From Brevibacterium casei CIP 102111 (GTDB lineage: Bacteria; Actinomycetota; Actinomycetes; Actinomycetales; Brevibacteriaceae): a stretch of 64,000 nucleotides of DNA. Shown here piece by piece: positions 1 through 7,082 of the stretch (position 1 is its first letter; each line of letters opens with the position of its first letter). Under the pieces are notes generated by a model. It made no database searches. It had not been told where the DNA came from and was given only the letters and a program-made list of their open reading frames with translations. The stretch spans positions 62,001-126,000 of the forward strand of contig NZ_FXZC01000005.1 in assembly GCF_900169275.1 (NCBI RefSeq), written 5' to 3'. A program made the position numbers and the translations under genes.

Positions 1-548
1 AGGTCTTCGGCCGCGACCGCGACGTCGTCGACGAAGCCTTCCCCGGTGATGTCGTCGGCCTCGTCAACGCGAGCGCCCTGCGCGTCGGCGACTCCCTCTA
101 CCTGGACAAGAAGGTCGAGTTCCCCGGGATCCCGACGTTCTCGCCCGAGCACTTCATGGTCATCCGCGCGAAGGACTCCTCGAAGTACAAGCAGTTCCGC
201 CGCGGCATCGAACAGCTCGACCACGAAGGCGTCATCCAGGTTCTGCGCTCGGACCTGCGCGGTGACCAGGCACCCGTGCTCGGCGCGGTCGGACCGATGC
301 AGTTCGAAGTCGCCGAGGACCGGATGACGAACGAGTTCAACGCCCCCTGTTCGCTCGAACGACTCAACTTCTCCCTCGCCCGGCGCACGACACCCGAATG
401 CGTGCCGACGCTCGCCCGCGAACGCAACGTCGAGGTGCTCAGCCGCTCCGACGGCGAACTCCTCGCCCTGTTCTCCGATCGCTGGCGCCTCCAGGGCGTG
501 GAGAAGAACCATCCCGACCTCGTCCTCGAACCGCTCGTCGTCAGCTGA
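1..548 (+). CDS. prfC: Peptide chain release factor 3, C-terminal part (5' truncated by window)
   Basis: Reading frame open from base 3 to the TGA at 546-548 gives the last 181 residues of a translational GTPase. The stretch reading [20 protein letters not shown], then [12 protein letters not shown], matches the domain II/III region of RF3, the class II release factor that recycles RF1/RF2 from the ribosome with GTP hydrolysis. The ending with [16 protein letters not shown] is also typical of RF3 rather than EF-G. The GTPase domain lies outside the window. A terminator hairpin follows 6 bases after the stop, so this is probably the end of its transcript. Family call is firm from residues seen; the specific role is family knowledge. 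Confidence 0.93.
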   Translation, partial: VFGRDRDVVDEAFPGDVVGLVNASALRVGDSLYLDKKVEFPGIPTFSPEHFMVIRAKDSSKYKQFRRGIEQLDHEGVIQVLRSDLRGDQAPVLGAVGPMQFEVAEDRMTNEFNAPCSLERLNFSLARRTTPECVPTLARERNVEVLSRSDGELLALFSDRWRLQGVEKNHPDLVLEPLVVS

Positions 549-554
549 TCGAGG

Positions 555-580
555 ACCGCGGACGCCGACTCCGCGGTTTT
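555..580 (+). terminator. Rho-independent terminator after prfC
   Basis: An 8-bp perfect stem (ACCGCGGA / TCCGCGGT) with a 7-base loop is followed directly by TTTTG. It begins 6 bases after the prfC stop codon and precedes the ino1 promoter region. Confidence 0.8.
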
Positions 581-591
581 GACGAAGTCAC

Positions 592-597
592 TAAGAT
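592..597 (+). promoter_or_regulatory. Candidate -10 box (TAAGAT) for ino1
   Basis: TAAGAT fits the actinobacterial TANNNT -10 pattern and would start a transcript near base 604, giving a leader of about 76 nt before the GTG at 680. No good -35 hexamer is seen at the right distance. A TTGACA at 597-602 has no matching -10 box downstream. Weak evidence. Confidence 0.35.
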
Positions 598-679
598 TGA
601 CAATCGAGTCCGCGCGCACGCGGACACCGCCGGGCTCACCCGGCACCCGGGGAGACCCGAGAGGACTGAAGGAGAATTC

Positions 680-1765
680 GTGGGAACGAAGAAGATTCGA
701 GTCGCCATTGCCGGTCTCGGCAACTGTGCCTCGTCCCTGATCCAGGGTGTGGAGTACTACCGCGATGCGGCCCCGGGGACGAAGGTGCCCGGGCTCATGC
801 ACGTGGAATTCGGGGACTATCACGTCGGTGACATCGAATTCGTCGCGGCCTTCGACGTCGACGGCAAGAAGGTCGGCGCCGACATCGCTGAGGCGATCAC
901 GGCCAGTGAGAACAACACCATCACCCTCGCCGAGGTTCCCCCGACCGGTGTGTCCGTCCAGCGTGGTCCCACCCTCGACGGTCTCGGCCAGTACTACCGT
1001 GAGACCATCGTCGAATCCGACTCCGAGCCCGTCGACGTGGCGCAGGCGCTGCGTGACGCAGAGGCCGACGTCCTCGTCTGCTACCTGCCCGTCGGTTCGC
1101 AGGAGGCCACCGAGTACTACGCGCAGGCCGCGATCGACGCGAAGGTCGCCTTCGTCAACGCTCTCCCCGTCTTCATCGCCGGGACGAAGGAGTGGGACGA
1201 GAAGTTCCAGGCCGCGGGCGTGCCCATCGTCGGCGATGACATCAAGTCCCAGATCGGTGCGACGATCACCCACCGGGTGATGGCGAAGCTCTTCGAGGAC
1301 CGGGGCGTCGTCCTCGACCGCACCTACCAGCTCAACGTCGGCGGCAACATGGACTTCAAGAACATGCTCGAGCGCCAGCGCCTCGAGTCGAAGAAGATCT
1401 CGAAGACCCAGGCCGTGACCTCGAACACCGGCGCCGAGCTCTCAGCCCGCGACGTCCACATCGGACCGAGCGACTACGTCGAATGGCTCGACGACCGCAA
1501 GTGGGCGTTCGTCCGCCTCGAGGGCCGCAACTTCGGCGATGCCCCCGTCTCGCTCGAGTACAAGCTCGAGGTGTGGGATTCGCCGAACTCGGCAGGCGTC
1601 ATCATCGACGCAGTGCGTGCGGCGAAGATCGGCCTCGATCGCGGCATCGGCGGAGCGCTCATCTCCGCCTCCTCCTACTTCATGAAGTCCCCGCCCGAGC
1701 AGAAGAACGACGATGCCGCCCACGAGGCGGTCGAAGCGTTCATCCGCGGCGACATCGAACGCTGA
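680..1765 (+). CDS. ino1: Inositol-3-phosphate synthase (Ino1), actinobacterial type
   Basis: This 361-residue protein converts glucose 6-phosphate to myo-inositol 3-phosphate using NAD, the first step toward mycothiol and inositol phospholipids in actinobacteria. An N-terminal Rossmann motif ([12 protein letters not shown], about residues 8-19) binds NAD. Family signatures [24 protein letters not shown] and [13 protein letters not shown] follow in the catalytic half. Length matches the about 360-370 residue mycobacterial enzymes and is far shorter than the eukaryotic form. The GTG start at 680 is chosen because GAAGGAGAATTC lies just upstream; the open frame continues to 398 but that part reads through the end of prfC and has no family similarity. 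A strong terminator follows. Confidence 0.95.
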   Translation: MGTKKIRVAIAGLGNCASSLIQGVEYYRDAAPGTKVPGLMHVEFGDYHVGDIEFVAAFDVDGKKVGADIAEAITASENNTITLAEVPPTGVSVQRGPTLDGLGQYYRETIVESDSEPVDVAQALRDAEADVLVCYLPVGSQEATEYYAQAAIDAKVAFVNALPVFIAGTKEWDEKFQAAGVPIVGDDIKSQIGATITHRVMAKLFEDRGVVLDRTYQLNVGGNMDFKNMLERQRLESKKISKTQAVTSNTGAELSARDVHIGPSDYVEWLDDRKWAFVRLEGRNFGDAPVSLEYKLEVWDSPNSAGVIIDAVRAAKIGLDRGIGGALISASSYFMKSPPEQKNDDAAHEAVEAFIRGDIER

Positions 1766-1796
1766 CCGCAGCCCCCGAAGGACGGGGCGCGAGGCC

Positions 1797-1829
1797 GAAG
1801 CCGGTCACACCACGGGTGTGGCCGGCTTC
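1797..1829 (+). terminator. Terminator hairpin after ino1
   Basis: GAAGCCGGTCACACC and GGTGTGGCCGGCTTC form a near-perfect 15-bp stem with a short loop 31 bases after the ino1 stop. No long T-run follows, as is common in high-GC actinobacteria. Confidence 0.75.
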
Positions 1830-2001
1830 GTCGTCTCAGCCCCGTCCACCCGCCATGCGAGACCCGGTGGGAACAACGGAAGCTGTCGGTGGGCTGGTAT
1901 CTTTCTCAGTGACCGCGATCACGTGGCCGACCGGCCGCCGATCACGGTAACCGACCGTGCGCACCCGCGCCGAGCACCGCCGACCGACCGAGGAGCACCC
2001 C

Positions 2002-3585
2002 ATGTCGACCACCACCGCCGACACCGGAAAGGCAGCCGGCAGCCCTGACCGCCTCAGCTGGCTGATGAAGGTCCTCGTCGTCATCGAGAAGGCCGGCAAC
2101 AAGCTCCCGCACCCGTTCTGGCTCTTCCTCTCGCTCGCCGTCATCGTCATGATCCTCTCCGCGATCTTCTCCGCGACCGGGCTGAACGCGGTCAACCCGG
2201 CAACCGGGGAGACGGTGACCGTGACGAACCTCTTCACCACGGAATCCCTGCGCGAGATCGTCGGGGGAGCGGTGATGAACTTCGTCACCTTCCCACCGCT
2301 GGGTCTCGTCATCATCGTCCTCCTCGGCGTCGCCGTCGCCGAGCAGTCCGGGCTCATCCCGGCGATGCTTCGCGGCACCATCGCCGGCGCCTCGCCGAGG
2401 TGGATCACCTTCATCGTCGCCCTGGCCGGCACCGCCTCGTCGATCGCCTCCGACGCCTCGTACATGATCATGATCCCGCTCGGCGGGCTCGCCTTCCGCG
2501 CCGTGGGCCGCAACCCGATGCTCGGCTGCATCGTCGCGTATGCCGCGACCTCCGGCGGGTACTCCGCGGCCCCGATGGTCAATGCCATGGACACCGTGCT
2601 CGGCGGTCTCTCCACCTCGGCGGCGCAGATCATCGACCCCGAGTACGTCGTCAGCCCGGTCGCGAACTTCTACTTCAACTTCATCTCGATGTTCGTCGTC
2701 GCCGGGGCGATCACCCTGGTCACCGAGCTCCTCCTGTCCAAGCGCGCCGACGCGATGGAGCTCGACCCCCTCGATGAGGACGATCCGGAGGCCTTCGATG
2801 TCAAGATGGCCCTCGACGCGAAGGAGAAGCGCGGTGTGCTCTTCGCCGTCATCACCATCGTCGTCTGCGCCGCGATCCTCTTCTTCCTCGCCCTGCCCGC
2901 CGATTCGTTCCTCCGCGACGAGGCAGGCGGCTTCGGACCCGAATCCGGGCTCATGGCAGGCATCGCCGCGATCATCGGCTTCGGCTTCTTCATCGTCGGC
3001 ATCGTCTACGGCTACGCGACCGGTTCGATCACGAAGATCACCGAGATCCCGGAGATGATGGGCAAGGGCCTGCTGCCCTTCGTCCCCGTCATCGTCCTCT
3101 TCTTCGCCGCCAGCCAGTTCCTCGCCCTGTTCAAGATGTCGAGCCTCGGCGAGATCCTCGCGATCCGCGGGGCGGACTTCTTCGGCTCGCTCGACACCTC
3201 GACGTTCGTCATCCTCCTCGGCGGCTGGCTTCTCGTCGCCCTCGGCGCCCTCTTCCTCACCTCCGGCTCCGGTCTGTGGACGCTCATGGCTCCCGTCCTC
3301 GTGCCGATGTTCATGCTCCTGTCGATCTCCCCGGAGACGACGCAGGCCCTCTACCGGATCGGCGATTCGACGACGAACATCATCTCCCCGATGTCGCCGT
3401 ACTTCGTCGTCGTCCTCGGCTTCATCCAGCGCTACAAGCGCGACGCCGGCATCGGCACGCTCCTGTCGTTCACGATCCCGCTCTCGTTCACGATGTTCCT
3501 CTTCTGGGGCCTGCTCTTCTTCCTCTGGTGGTTCACCGGCCTCCCATGGGGACCCGGTGCGGCCATGCACTACCAGATGAACTGA
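2002..3585 (+). CDS. AbgT-family transporter
   Basis: This 527-residue integral membrane protein belongs to the AbgT family, first described for p-aminobenzoyl-glutamate import in E. coli; some members export sulfonamides. It starts with a short cytosolic lead and KAGNKLPHPFWLF, a hallmark of the family, followed by about 10-12 hydrophobic segments. The conserved block ASSIASDASYMIMIPLGGLAF and the later GDSTTNIISPMSPYF (re-entrant loop and substrate region) are both present. ATG 2002 is preferred over GTG 1957 because GAGGAG sits at 1990-1995. No folate genes lie nearby, so the substrate is open. It appears to be a single-gene transcript between the ino1 terminator and the next promoter. Confidence 0.9.
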   Translation: MSTTTADTGKAAGSPDRLSWLMKVLVVIEKAGNKLPHPFWLFLSLAVIVMILSAIFSATGLNAVNPATGETVTVTNLFTTESLREIVGGAVMNFVTFPPLGLVIIVLLGVAVAEQSGLIPAMLRGTIAGASPRWITFIVALAGTASSIASDASYMIMIPLGGLAFRAVGRNPMLGCIVAYAATSGGYSAAPMVNAMDTVLGGLSTSAAQIIDPEYVVSPVANFYFNFISMFVVAGAITLVTELLLSKRADAMELDPLDEDDPEAFDVKMALDAKEKRGVLFAVITIVVCAAILFFLALPADSFLRDEAGGFGPESGLMAGIAAIIGFGFFIVGIVYGYATGSITKITEIPEMMGKGLLPFVPVIVLFFAASQFLALFKMSSLGEILAIRGADFFGSLDTSTFVILLGGWLLVALGALFLTSGSGLWTLMAPVLVPMFMLLSISPETTQALYRIGDSTTNIISPMSPYFVVVLGFIQRYKRDAGIGTLLSFTIPLSFTMFLFWGLLFFLWWFTGLPWGPGAAMHYQMN

Positions 3586-3698
3586 CGTCCCCCGCAGAGG
3601 GAGAAGTCGCGGAATACGGCCGAATCGCCCAGCGTTACAATCACACAACGCTCTGTCGCCCGACCCTGCGGTCACAGTTGCCATCCAGGTGTGACGGC

Positions 3699-3704
3699 TA
3701 GACT
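3699..3704 (+). promoter_or_regulatory. Candidate -10 box (TAGACT) for the Bax-inhibitor-1-like gene
   Basis: TAGACT with a TTGCCA at 3678-3683 (15-base spacer, short) lies about 70 bases before the GTG at 3777. Plausible but not certain. Confidence 0.35.
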
Positions 3705-3776
3705 TGAGCGTGATGTTCGATTCGCGCGACGACCGGTCTGCGCGACCCGCATACTCAGATCGAAAGGATCTCGACC

Positions 3777-4574
3777 GTGAGTAACCCCATGATGGACCGC
3801 ACCATCAGAGAAGGCGTCCAGGCGGGACGCAACCAGCAGCCCGTCATGACCGACCAGCAGCTCAACGACCTCTTCAACCAGCCGGCAGCGGAGAACCGCA
3901 ACACCGGCCGCCCCGTCGACGACCGGGCGATGACCTACGACGACGTCATGATGAAGACGGGTGTCCTCTTCGCCATCCTCCTCGCCGGCGCCGTCCTCGG
4001 CTGGTTCGTGCCCGTGCTCGCCTTCCCGGCGATGCTCATCGGCCTCGTCCTCGGCCTCGTCAACGCGTTCAAGCGCGAACCCAACAAGGGCCTCATCATC
4101 GGCTACGCCGCGTTCCAGGGAGTCTTCCTCGGCGGCATCTCGATGTTCTTCGAGACCCGGTACCCCGGCATCGTCCTTCAGGCGGTGCTCGCGACACTCT
4201 GCGTCTTCGGCGTCATGCTCGCCCTCTTCAAGTTCAAGGGCGTGCGCTACGGCTCGAAGATGATGAAGTTCATGATGATCGCCGTCGGCGGCTACGCGAT
4301 CTTCTCGCTCATCAACTTCGGCTTCGCGATGTTCACCGGCACCGGTGGTGCCCGGTCGATCGAGGTCTTCGGCATGCCCCTCGGTGTCGTCATCGGCATC
4401 GTCGCCACCATCCTCGCCGCGATGACCCTCATCGCCGACTTCCAGATGGTCGAAGAGGGCGTCAAGCAGCGCATTCCCGAGAAGTACTCGTGGCTGTGCG
4501 CGTTCTCCCTCATGACCACCCTCGTCTGGCTCTACATCGAGATCCTGCGCCTCATCTCCTACTTCAGGAACTGA
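3777..4574 (+). CDS. Bax inhibitor-1/YccA family membrane protein
   Basis: This 265-residue protein has an about 60-residue hydrophilic N-terminal arm rich in Gln/Asn followed by seven hydrophobic segments. The ending YSWLCAFSLMTTLVWLYIEILRLI and the conserved ADFQMVEEGV (with the family's buried acidic pair) are diagnostic of the actinobacterial Bax inhibitor-1/YccA group. These are thought to act as pH-sensitive calcium leak channels or protease modulators in the inner membrane; the role here is not known. The start is GTG with GAAAGGATC just upstream. A perfect hairpin that begins 46 bases after the stop may terminate this transcript as well as opening the next gene. Confidence 0.85.
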   Translation: MSNPMMDRTIREGVQAGRNQQPVMTDQQLNDLFNQPAAENRNTGRPVDDRAMTYDDVMMKTGVLFAILLAGAVLGWFVPVLAFPAMLIGLVLGLVNAFKREPNKGLIIGYAAFQGVFLGGISMFFETRYPGIVLQAVLATLCVFGVMLALFKFKGVRYGSKMMKFMMIAVGGYAIFSLINFGFAMFTGTGGARSIEVFGMPLGVVIGIVATILAAMTLIADFQMVEEGVKQRIPEKYSWLCAFSLMTTLVWLYIEILRLISYFRN

Positions 4575-4603
4575 CGCAGGGGCGTCGCAGTGCCTGCGGC
4601 GCC

Positions 4604-4609
4604 TATGAT
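4604..4609 (+). promoter_or_regulatory. Leaderless promoter -10 box (TATGAT)
   Basis: TATGAT is separated by exactly 6 bases from the ATG at 4616, so the transcript would begin at the start codon. There is no Shine-Dalgarno sequence before this ATG, which agrees with leaderless translation. Confidence 0.6.
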
Positions 4610-4615
4610 TGAGCC

Positions 4616-4945
4616 ATGAACACGCAGACGGCGGACCTCGACACCGAGGTCCGCCGTCTGCGTGTGCGCATCATCGGGCTCACCTCCGCCCAGCTCGCCG
4701 CGCCAGGGGAGAAGTCGACGACGTCGCGTCGGGACTCCATCGCCGCGGCGCTCGCCGAGTTCTCAGCGATCGGCTCGAATGGTCGCGCGGTTCCCGATCT
4801 CGGAGACCAGAGTCTCGCCGACCAGGTCGTCGTCCTCATCGAGACCGGCAGACGGCGAGCAGAGATGCTCGATTCCGCATCGCGCGAACAGCTGCTCGGC
4901 CGCCTCCTCGACGCCGCAGTGGACCTGCGCCGGAGACTGGCGTAG
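4616..4945 (+). CDS. Hypothetical 109-residue charged helical protein
   Basis: Not recognised. The product is a small soluble protein with predicted amphipathic helices: LDTEVRRLRVRIIGL near the start and a long Leu/Arg-rich helix in the last 45 residues. There are no cysteines and no membrane segment. Base composition and codon use match true coding sequence. It lies 3 bases ahead of the molybdoenzyme gene, so the two are probably co-transcribed. The start has a -10 box 6 bases upstream and no ribosome binding site (leaderless). Codons 2-17 form a perfect 20-bp hairpin in the mRNA, which is very unusual for a translated 5' end. Confidence 0.65.
   Translation: MNTQTADLDTEVRRLRVRIIGLTSAQLAAPGEKSTTSRRDSIAAALAEFSAIGSNGRAVPDLGDQSLADQVVVLIETGRRRAEMLDSASREQLLGRLLDAAVDLRRRLA
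4621..4664 (+). repeat. Perfect 20-bp inverted repeat at the 5' end of a coding region
   Basis: Bases 4621-4640 are the exact reverse complement of 4645-4664, with loop ACAC at 4641-4644. The hairpin starts 5 bases inside the ORF at 4616. It could terminate upstream transcription, gate translation of the leaderless mRNA, or both. No T-run follows. Confidence 0.9.
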
Positions 4946-4948
4946 GCC

Positions 4949-6595
4949 ATGACCGATCGCCGACCCTTCGTCTTCGCGCTGGCCGGAGCGGTCGCCGCGC
5001 TGACCTACTTCGGCTCCTCGGAATTCCTCGCCGGGATCCTCTCGCTCACCTCGGCGCCGCTGCTCGTCCTCGGGCAGACGGTCATCCCGCTCGTGCCCAC
5101 AGCCCTCATCAAAGCGGCCATCGCGCTCTTCGGGACGGGTGACAAACTCGCCCTCGTCATCACCATCGCCGTCGTCGGCGTCCTCCTCGGCGGTCTCATC
5201 GGGTGGCTCGGCGCGCACCATCGCAGCCTCTCCCTCATCCTCCTCATCGGGTTCGGAGCCCTGCCGGTCGTCCTGCAGCTCACCACCGGAGGGACGCTGG
5301 TCGGCGCGCTGCCTGCGCTCGTCGGGATCGGTCTCGGCTGTGCGACGTATCTCGGGTTGCTCCGCCTCGGCAGGGCGGACCACCGCACCGAACGGGTTTC
5401 TGTGCCTCCCGCCATGGTCCCGGCATCCGCGAAGACCGGTGGGCCCGCGGAGACCGTCGAGCGTACGGACACAGCCGAGGTTTCGGGGGCCGTCGAACAG
5501 GCGGACACGGCCGACGGTCCCGACCGGCGGCTGTTCCTCGGCATTGCCGCGGGGCTGAGCGCGATCGGGGTCGCGGCGATCGCGGCCGGACAGTCCGCAG
5601 CGGTCCTCGCGCGGAACGCGGCAGGTACGGTGGCGAACCTGGTGCTGCCACGACCGGCCGCCTCGGCGCCACCCATCCCCGCGGGAGCGGACCTCGAGAT
5701 CGACGATCTCGCCCCGATCGTCACACCCAACGCGGACTTCTACCGGATCGACACTGCGCTCGTCCCACCCGCCGTCGACGCGGCGACGTGGTCGCTGCGG
5801 ATCCACGGAATGGTCGAGCGGGAGGTGACGCTGACGATGGAGGAACTGCTCGCGCTGCCCCTCGAGGAGCACTACGTCACGCTCACCTGTGTGTCGAACG
5901 AGGTCGGCGGGGACCTCGTCGGCAACGCGAAGTGGCTCGGCTATCCGGTGCGCGAACTCCTCGCCCGGGCCCGGCCGAAGCAGGGGGCGGACATGGTGCT
6001 CTCGGGCTCCGACGACGGCTTCACCGCCTCGACGCCGCTCGAGTTGCTCACCGACGACCGCGCGGCGCTGCTCACCGTGGGGATGAACGGAAAGCCGCTG
6101 CCCCGCGACCACGGGTATCCCGCGCGCCTCGTCGTCCCCGGCCTCTACGGGTTCGTCTCGGCGACGAAGTGGGTGACGAGTCTCGAGGTCACCCGGTTCG
6201 CCGACAAGCAGGCGTACTGGACGACCCGGGGCTGGTCGACGCACGGGCCCGTGCTCGTCGCCTCCCGGGTCGACGTGCCGCGCGCCGGTGCCCGGGTGCC
6301 GGCGGGCAACGGGCAGGTCGTCACCGCGGGCATGGCCTGGGCCCAGCACACCGGGATCGGGCAGGTGCAGGTGCGTCTCGACAACGGCGATTGGCAGACG
6401 GCCGAGCTGAGCGAAGAGCTGAGCGTCGACACGTGGCGGCAGTGGCGGCACGTCTTCACCGACGTCGCACCCGGCAGCCACACGGTGACCGTGCGGGCCA
6501 TCGACAAGGACGGCACCGTGCAGATCTCCGACCGCAGGCCCGCGATCCCCGGCAGTGCGACGGGCCTCCACGACCGCGACTTCACCGTCGAGTGA
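4949..6595 (+). CDS. Membrane-anchored molybdopterin-dependent oxidoreductase (sulfite oxidase/YedY-like)
   Basis: This 548-residue protein has an N-terminal membrane domain with about four hydrophobic segments (residues 1-140), a Thr/Glu/Ala-rich linker, a further hydrophobic helix at about 180-205, and then an extracytoplasmic molybdenum-cofactor domain. The motif YVTLTCVSNEVGGD (about 308-321) contains the Cys that ligates molybdenum in the sulfite oxidase superfamily. GLYGFVSATKWVTSLEV and the C-terminal Ig-like dimerisation domain (AQHTGIGQVQVRLDNG onward) complete the architecture. It may oxidise sulfite or reduce oxidised sulfur groups outside the membrane; no heme or SOR-type partner gene is adjacent. 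The gene lies 3 bases after the small leaderless ORF. Confidence 0.9.
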   Translation: MTDRRPFVFALAGAVAALTYFGSSEFLAGILSLTSAPLLVLGQTVIPLVPTALIKAAIALFGTGDKLALVITIAVVGVLLGGLIGWLGAHHRSLSLILLIGFGALPVVLQLTTGGTLVGALPALVGIGLGCATYLGLLRLGRADHRTERVSVPPAMVPASAKTGGPAETVERTDTAEVSGAVEQADTADGPDRRLFLGIAAGLSAIGVAAIAAGQSAAVLARNAAGTVANLVLPRPAASAPPIPAGADLEIDDLAPIVTPNADFYRIDTALVPPAVDAATWSLRIHGMVEREVTLTMEELLALPLEEHYVTLTCVSNEVGGDLVGNAKWLGYPVRELLARARPKQGADMVLSGSDDGFTASTPLELLTDDRAALLTVGMNGKPLPRDHGYPARLVVPGLYGFVSATKWVTSLEVTRFADKQAYWTTRGWSTHGPVLVASRVDVPRAGARVPAGNGQVVTAGMAWAQHTGIGQVQVRLDNGDWQTAELSEELSVDTWRQWRHVFTDVAPGSHTVTVRAIDKDGTVQISDRRPAIPGSATGLHDRDFTVE

Positions 6596-6627
6596 GAGCG
6601 GCGGGCCGCGGGCGGGCCTCTTGGCAC

Positions 6628-6689
6628 CGACGCGGTGAACCGACAAAAACGCGGTTAGCACACCGCGTTTTTGTCGGTTCACCGCGTCG
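6628..6689. repeat. Perfect 28-bp inverted repeat (bidirectional terminator or genome repeat)
   Basis: Arms 6628-6655 and 6662-6689 are exact reverse complements around the 6-base loop TAGCAC. Each arm carries an A5/T5 tract flanked by GC-rich sequence. It lies 32 bases after the molybdoenzyme stop, so it could act as a terminator, but the length and perfection exceed a normal terminator. Confidence 0.9.
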
Positions 6690-6769
6690 ATGGCCGTCCT
6701 GCTACCGAAATCGTCGCCGAGGCAGTGGCGAAGCTTGCGGTCGGCCCCTCCGGCTTTCCCCGCCGCCTC

Positions 6770-6866
6770 GGCTGTATCCTCGGAGGGACAGCCCGACTCC
6801 GAAGCTGTCGAGCGGTACCCTGCCGGTCTGAGCGCTGGCGCTGAGAGTCACAGCGAGGTGATCTTC
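6770..6866 (+). ncRNA. Candidate structured 5' leader upstream of the symporter operon
   Basis: Bases 6770-6866 hold mutually exclusive pairings. GGCTGT (6770-6775) can pair with ACAGCC (6788-6793), and that ACAGC could instead pair with GCTGT (6804-6808), which in turn can pair with ACAGC (6850-6854) to close a multi-branch fold. TCGGAG/CTCCGA (6780-6785/6797-6802) and AGCG/CGCT (6831-6842) are further stems. This looks like a riboswitch or attenuator leader but fits no class recognised by eye. Confidence 0.35.
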
Positions 6867-7082
6867 ATGTTCGGCCTGCCGATGACCACGGTCGTCATCA
6901 TCTTCGGCATCCCCGCCCTCTGGGTCCTCTACACCCTAGTCTTCGTCTTCCTCTCTCGACGCTGGTCGGCGGAGGATATCGACGACCCGGGCGCTGCCTC
7001 GGCGAGCGGATCCGTAACCGGCACAGACCCCACCGCCGGACATGACCGCAGCGTGGGACCGGAGAACGGGGGACGGCCATGA
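6867..7082 (+). CDS. Small single-pass membrane protein of the symporter operon
   Basis: This 71-residue protein begins MFGLPMTTVVIIFGIPALWVLYTLVFVFLSR in outline: one long hydrophobic segment (about residues 5-30) and a polar acidic C-terminal tail. Small one-pass proteins encoded directly ahead of sodium/solute symporters are common in actinobacteria and are thought to be accessory subunits; this is inferred from position. Its stop overlaps the symporter ATG by 4 bases (ATGA), so translation is coupled. The ATG at 6867 is preferred because the longer open frame from 6690 would run from inside the 28-bp repeat through the structured leader, and GAGGTGATCTTC precedes 6867. Confidence 0.7.
   Translation: MFGLPMTTVVIIFGIPALWVLYTLVFVFLSRRWSAEDIDDPGAASASGSVTGTDPTAGHDRSVGPENGGRP

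Noticed and set aside
597-602. TTGACA upstream of ino1 as a -35 box
   Set aside because: No TANNNT box lies 16-19 bases downstream; the sequence there is GC-only. TAAGAT at 592-597 is the better element.
1942-3684. Long minus-strand open frame opposite the AbgT gene, and similar long frames at 4763-6682, 27480-29795, 31571-33175 and 56864-58684
   Set aside because: These are antisense shadows caused by high-GC codon bias: Asp/Glu/Arg-rich or Gly/Arg-rich translations without domains, lying opposite convincing genes.
6801-6860. TPP riboswitch suggested by CTGAGA at 6841-6846
   Set aside because: The other conserved TPP blocks (ACCTGATCTGGATAATACC-like) are absent.
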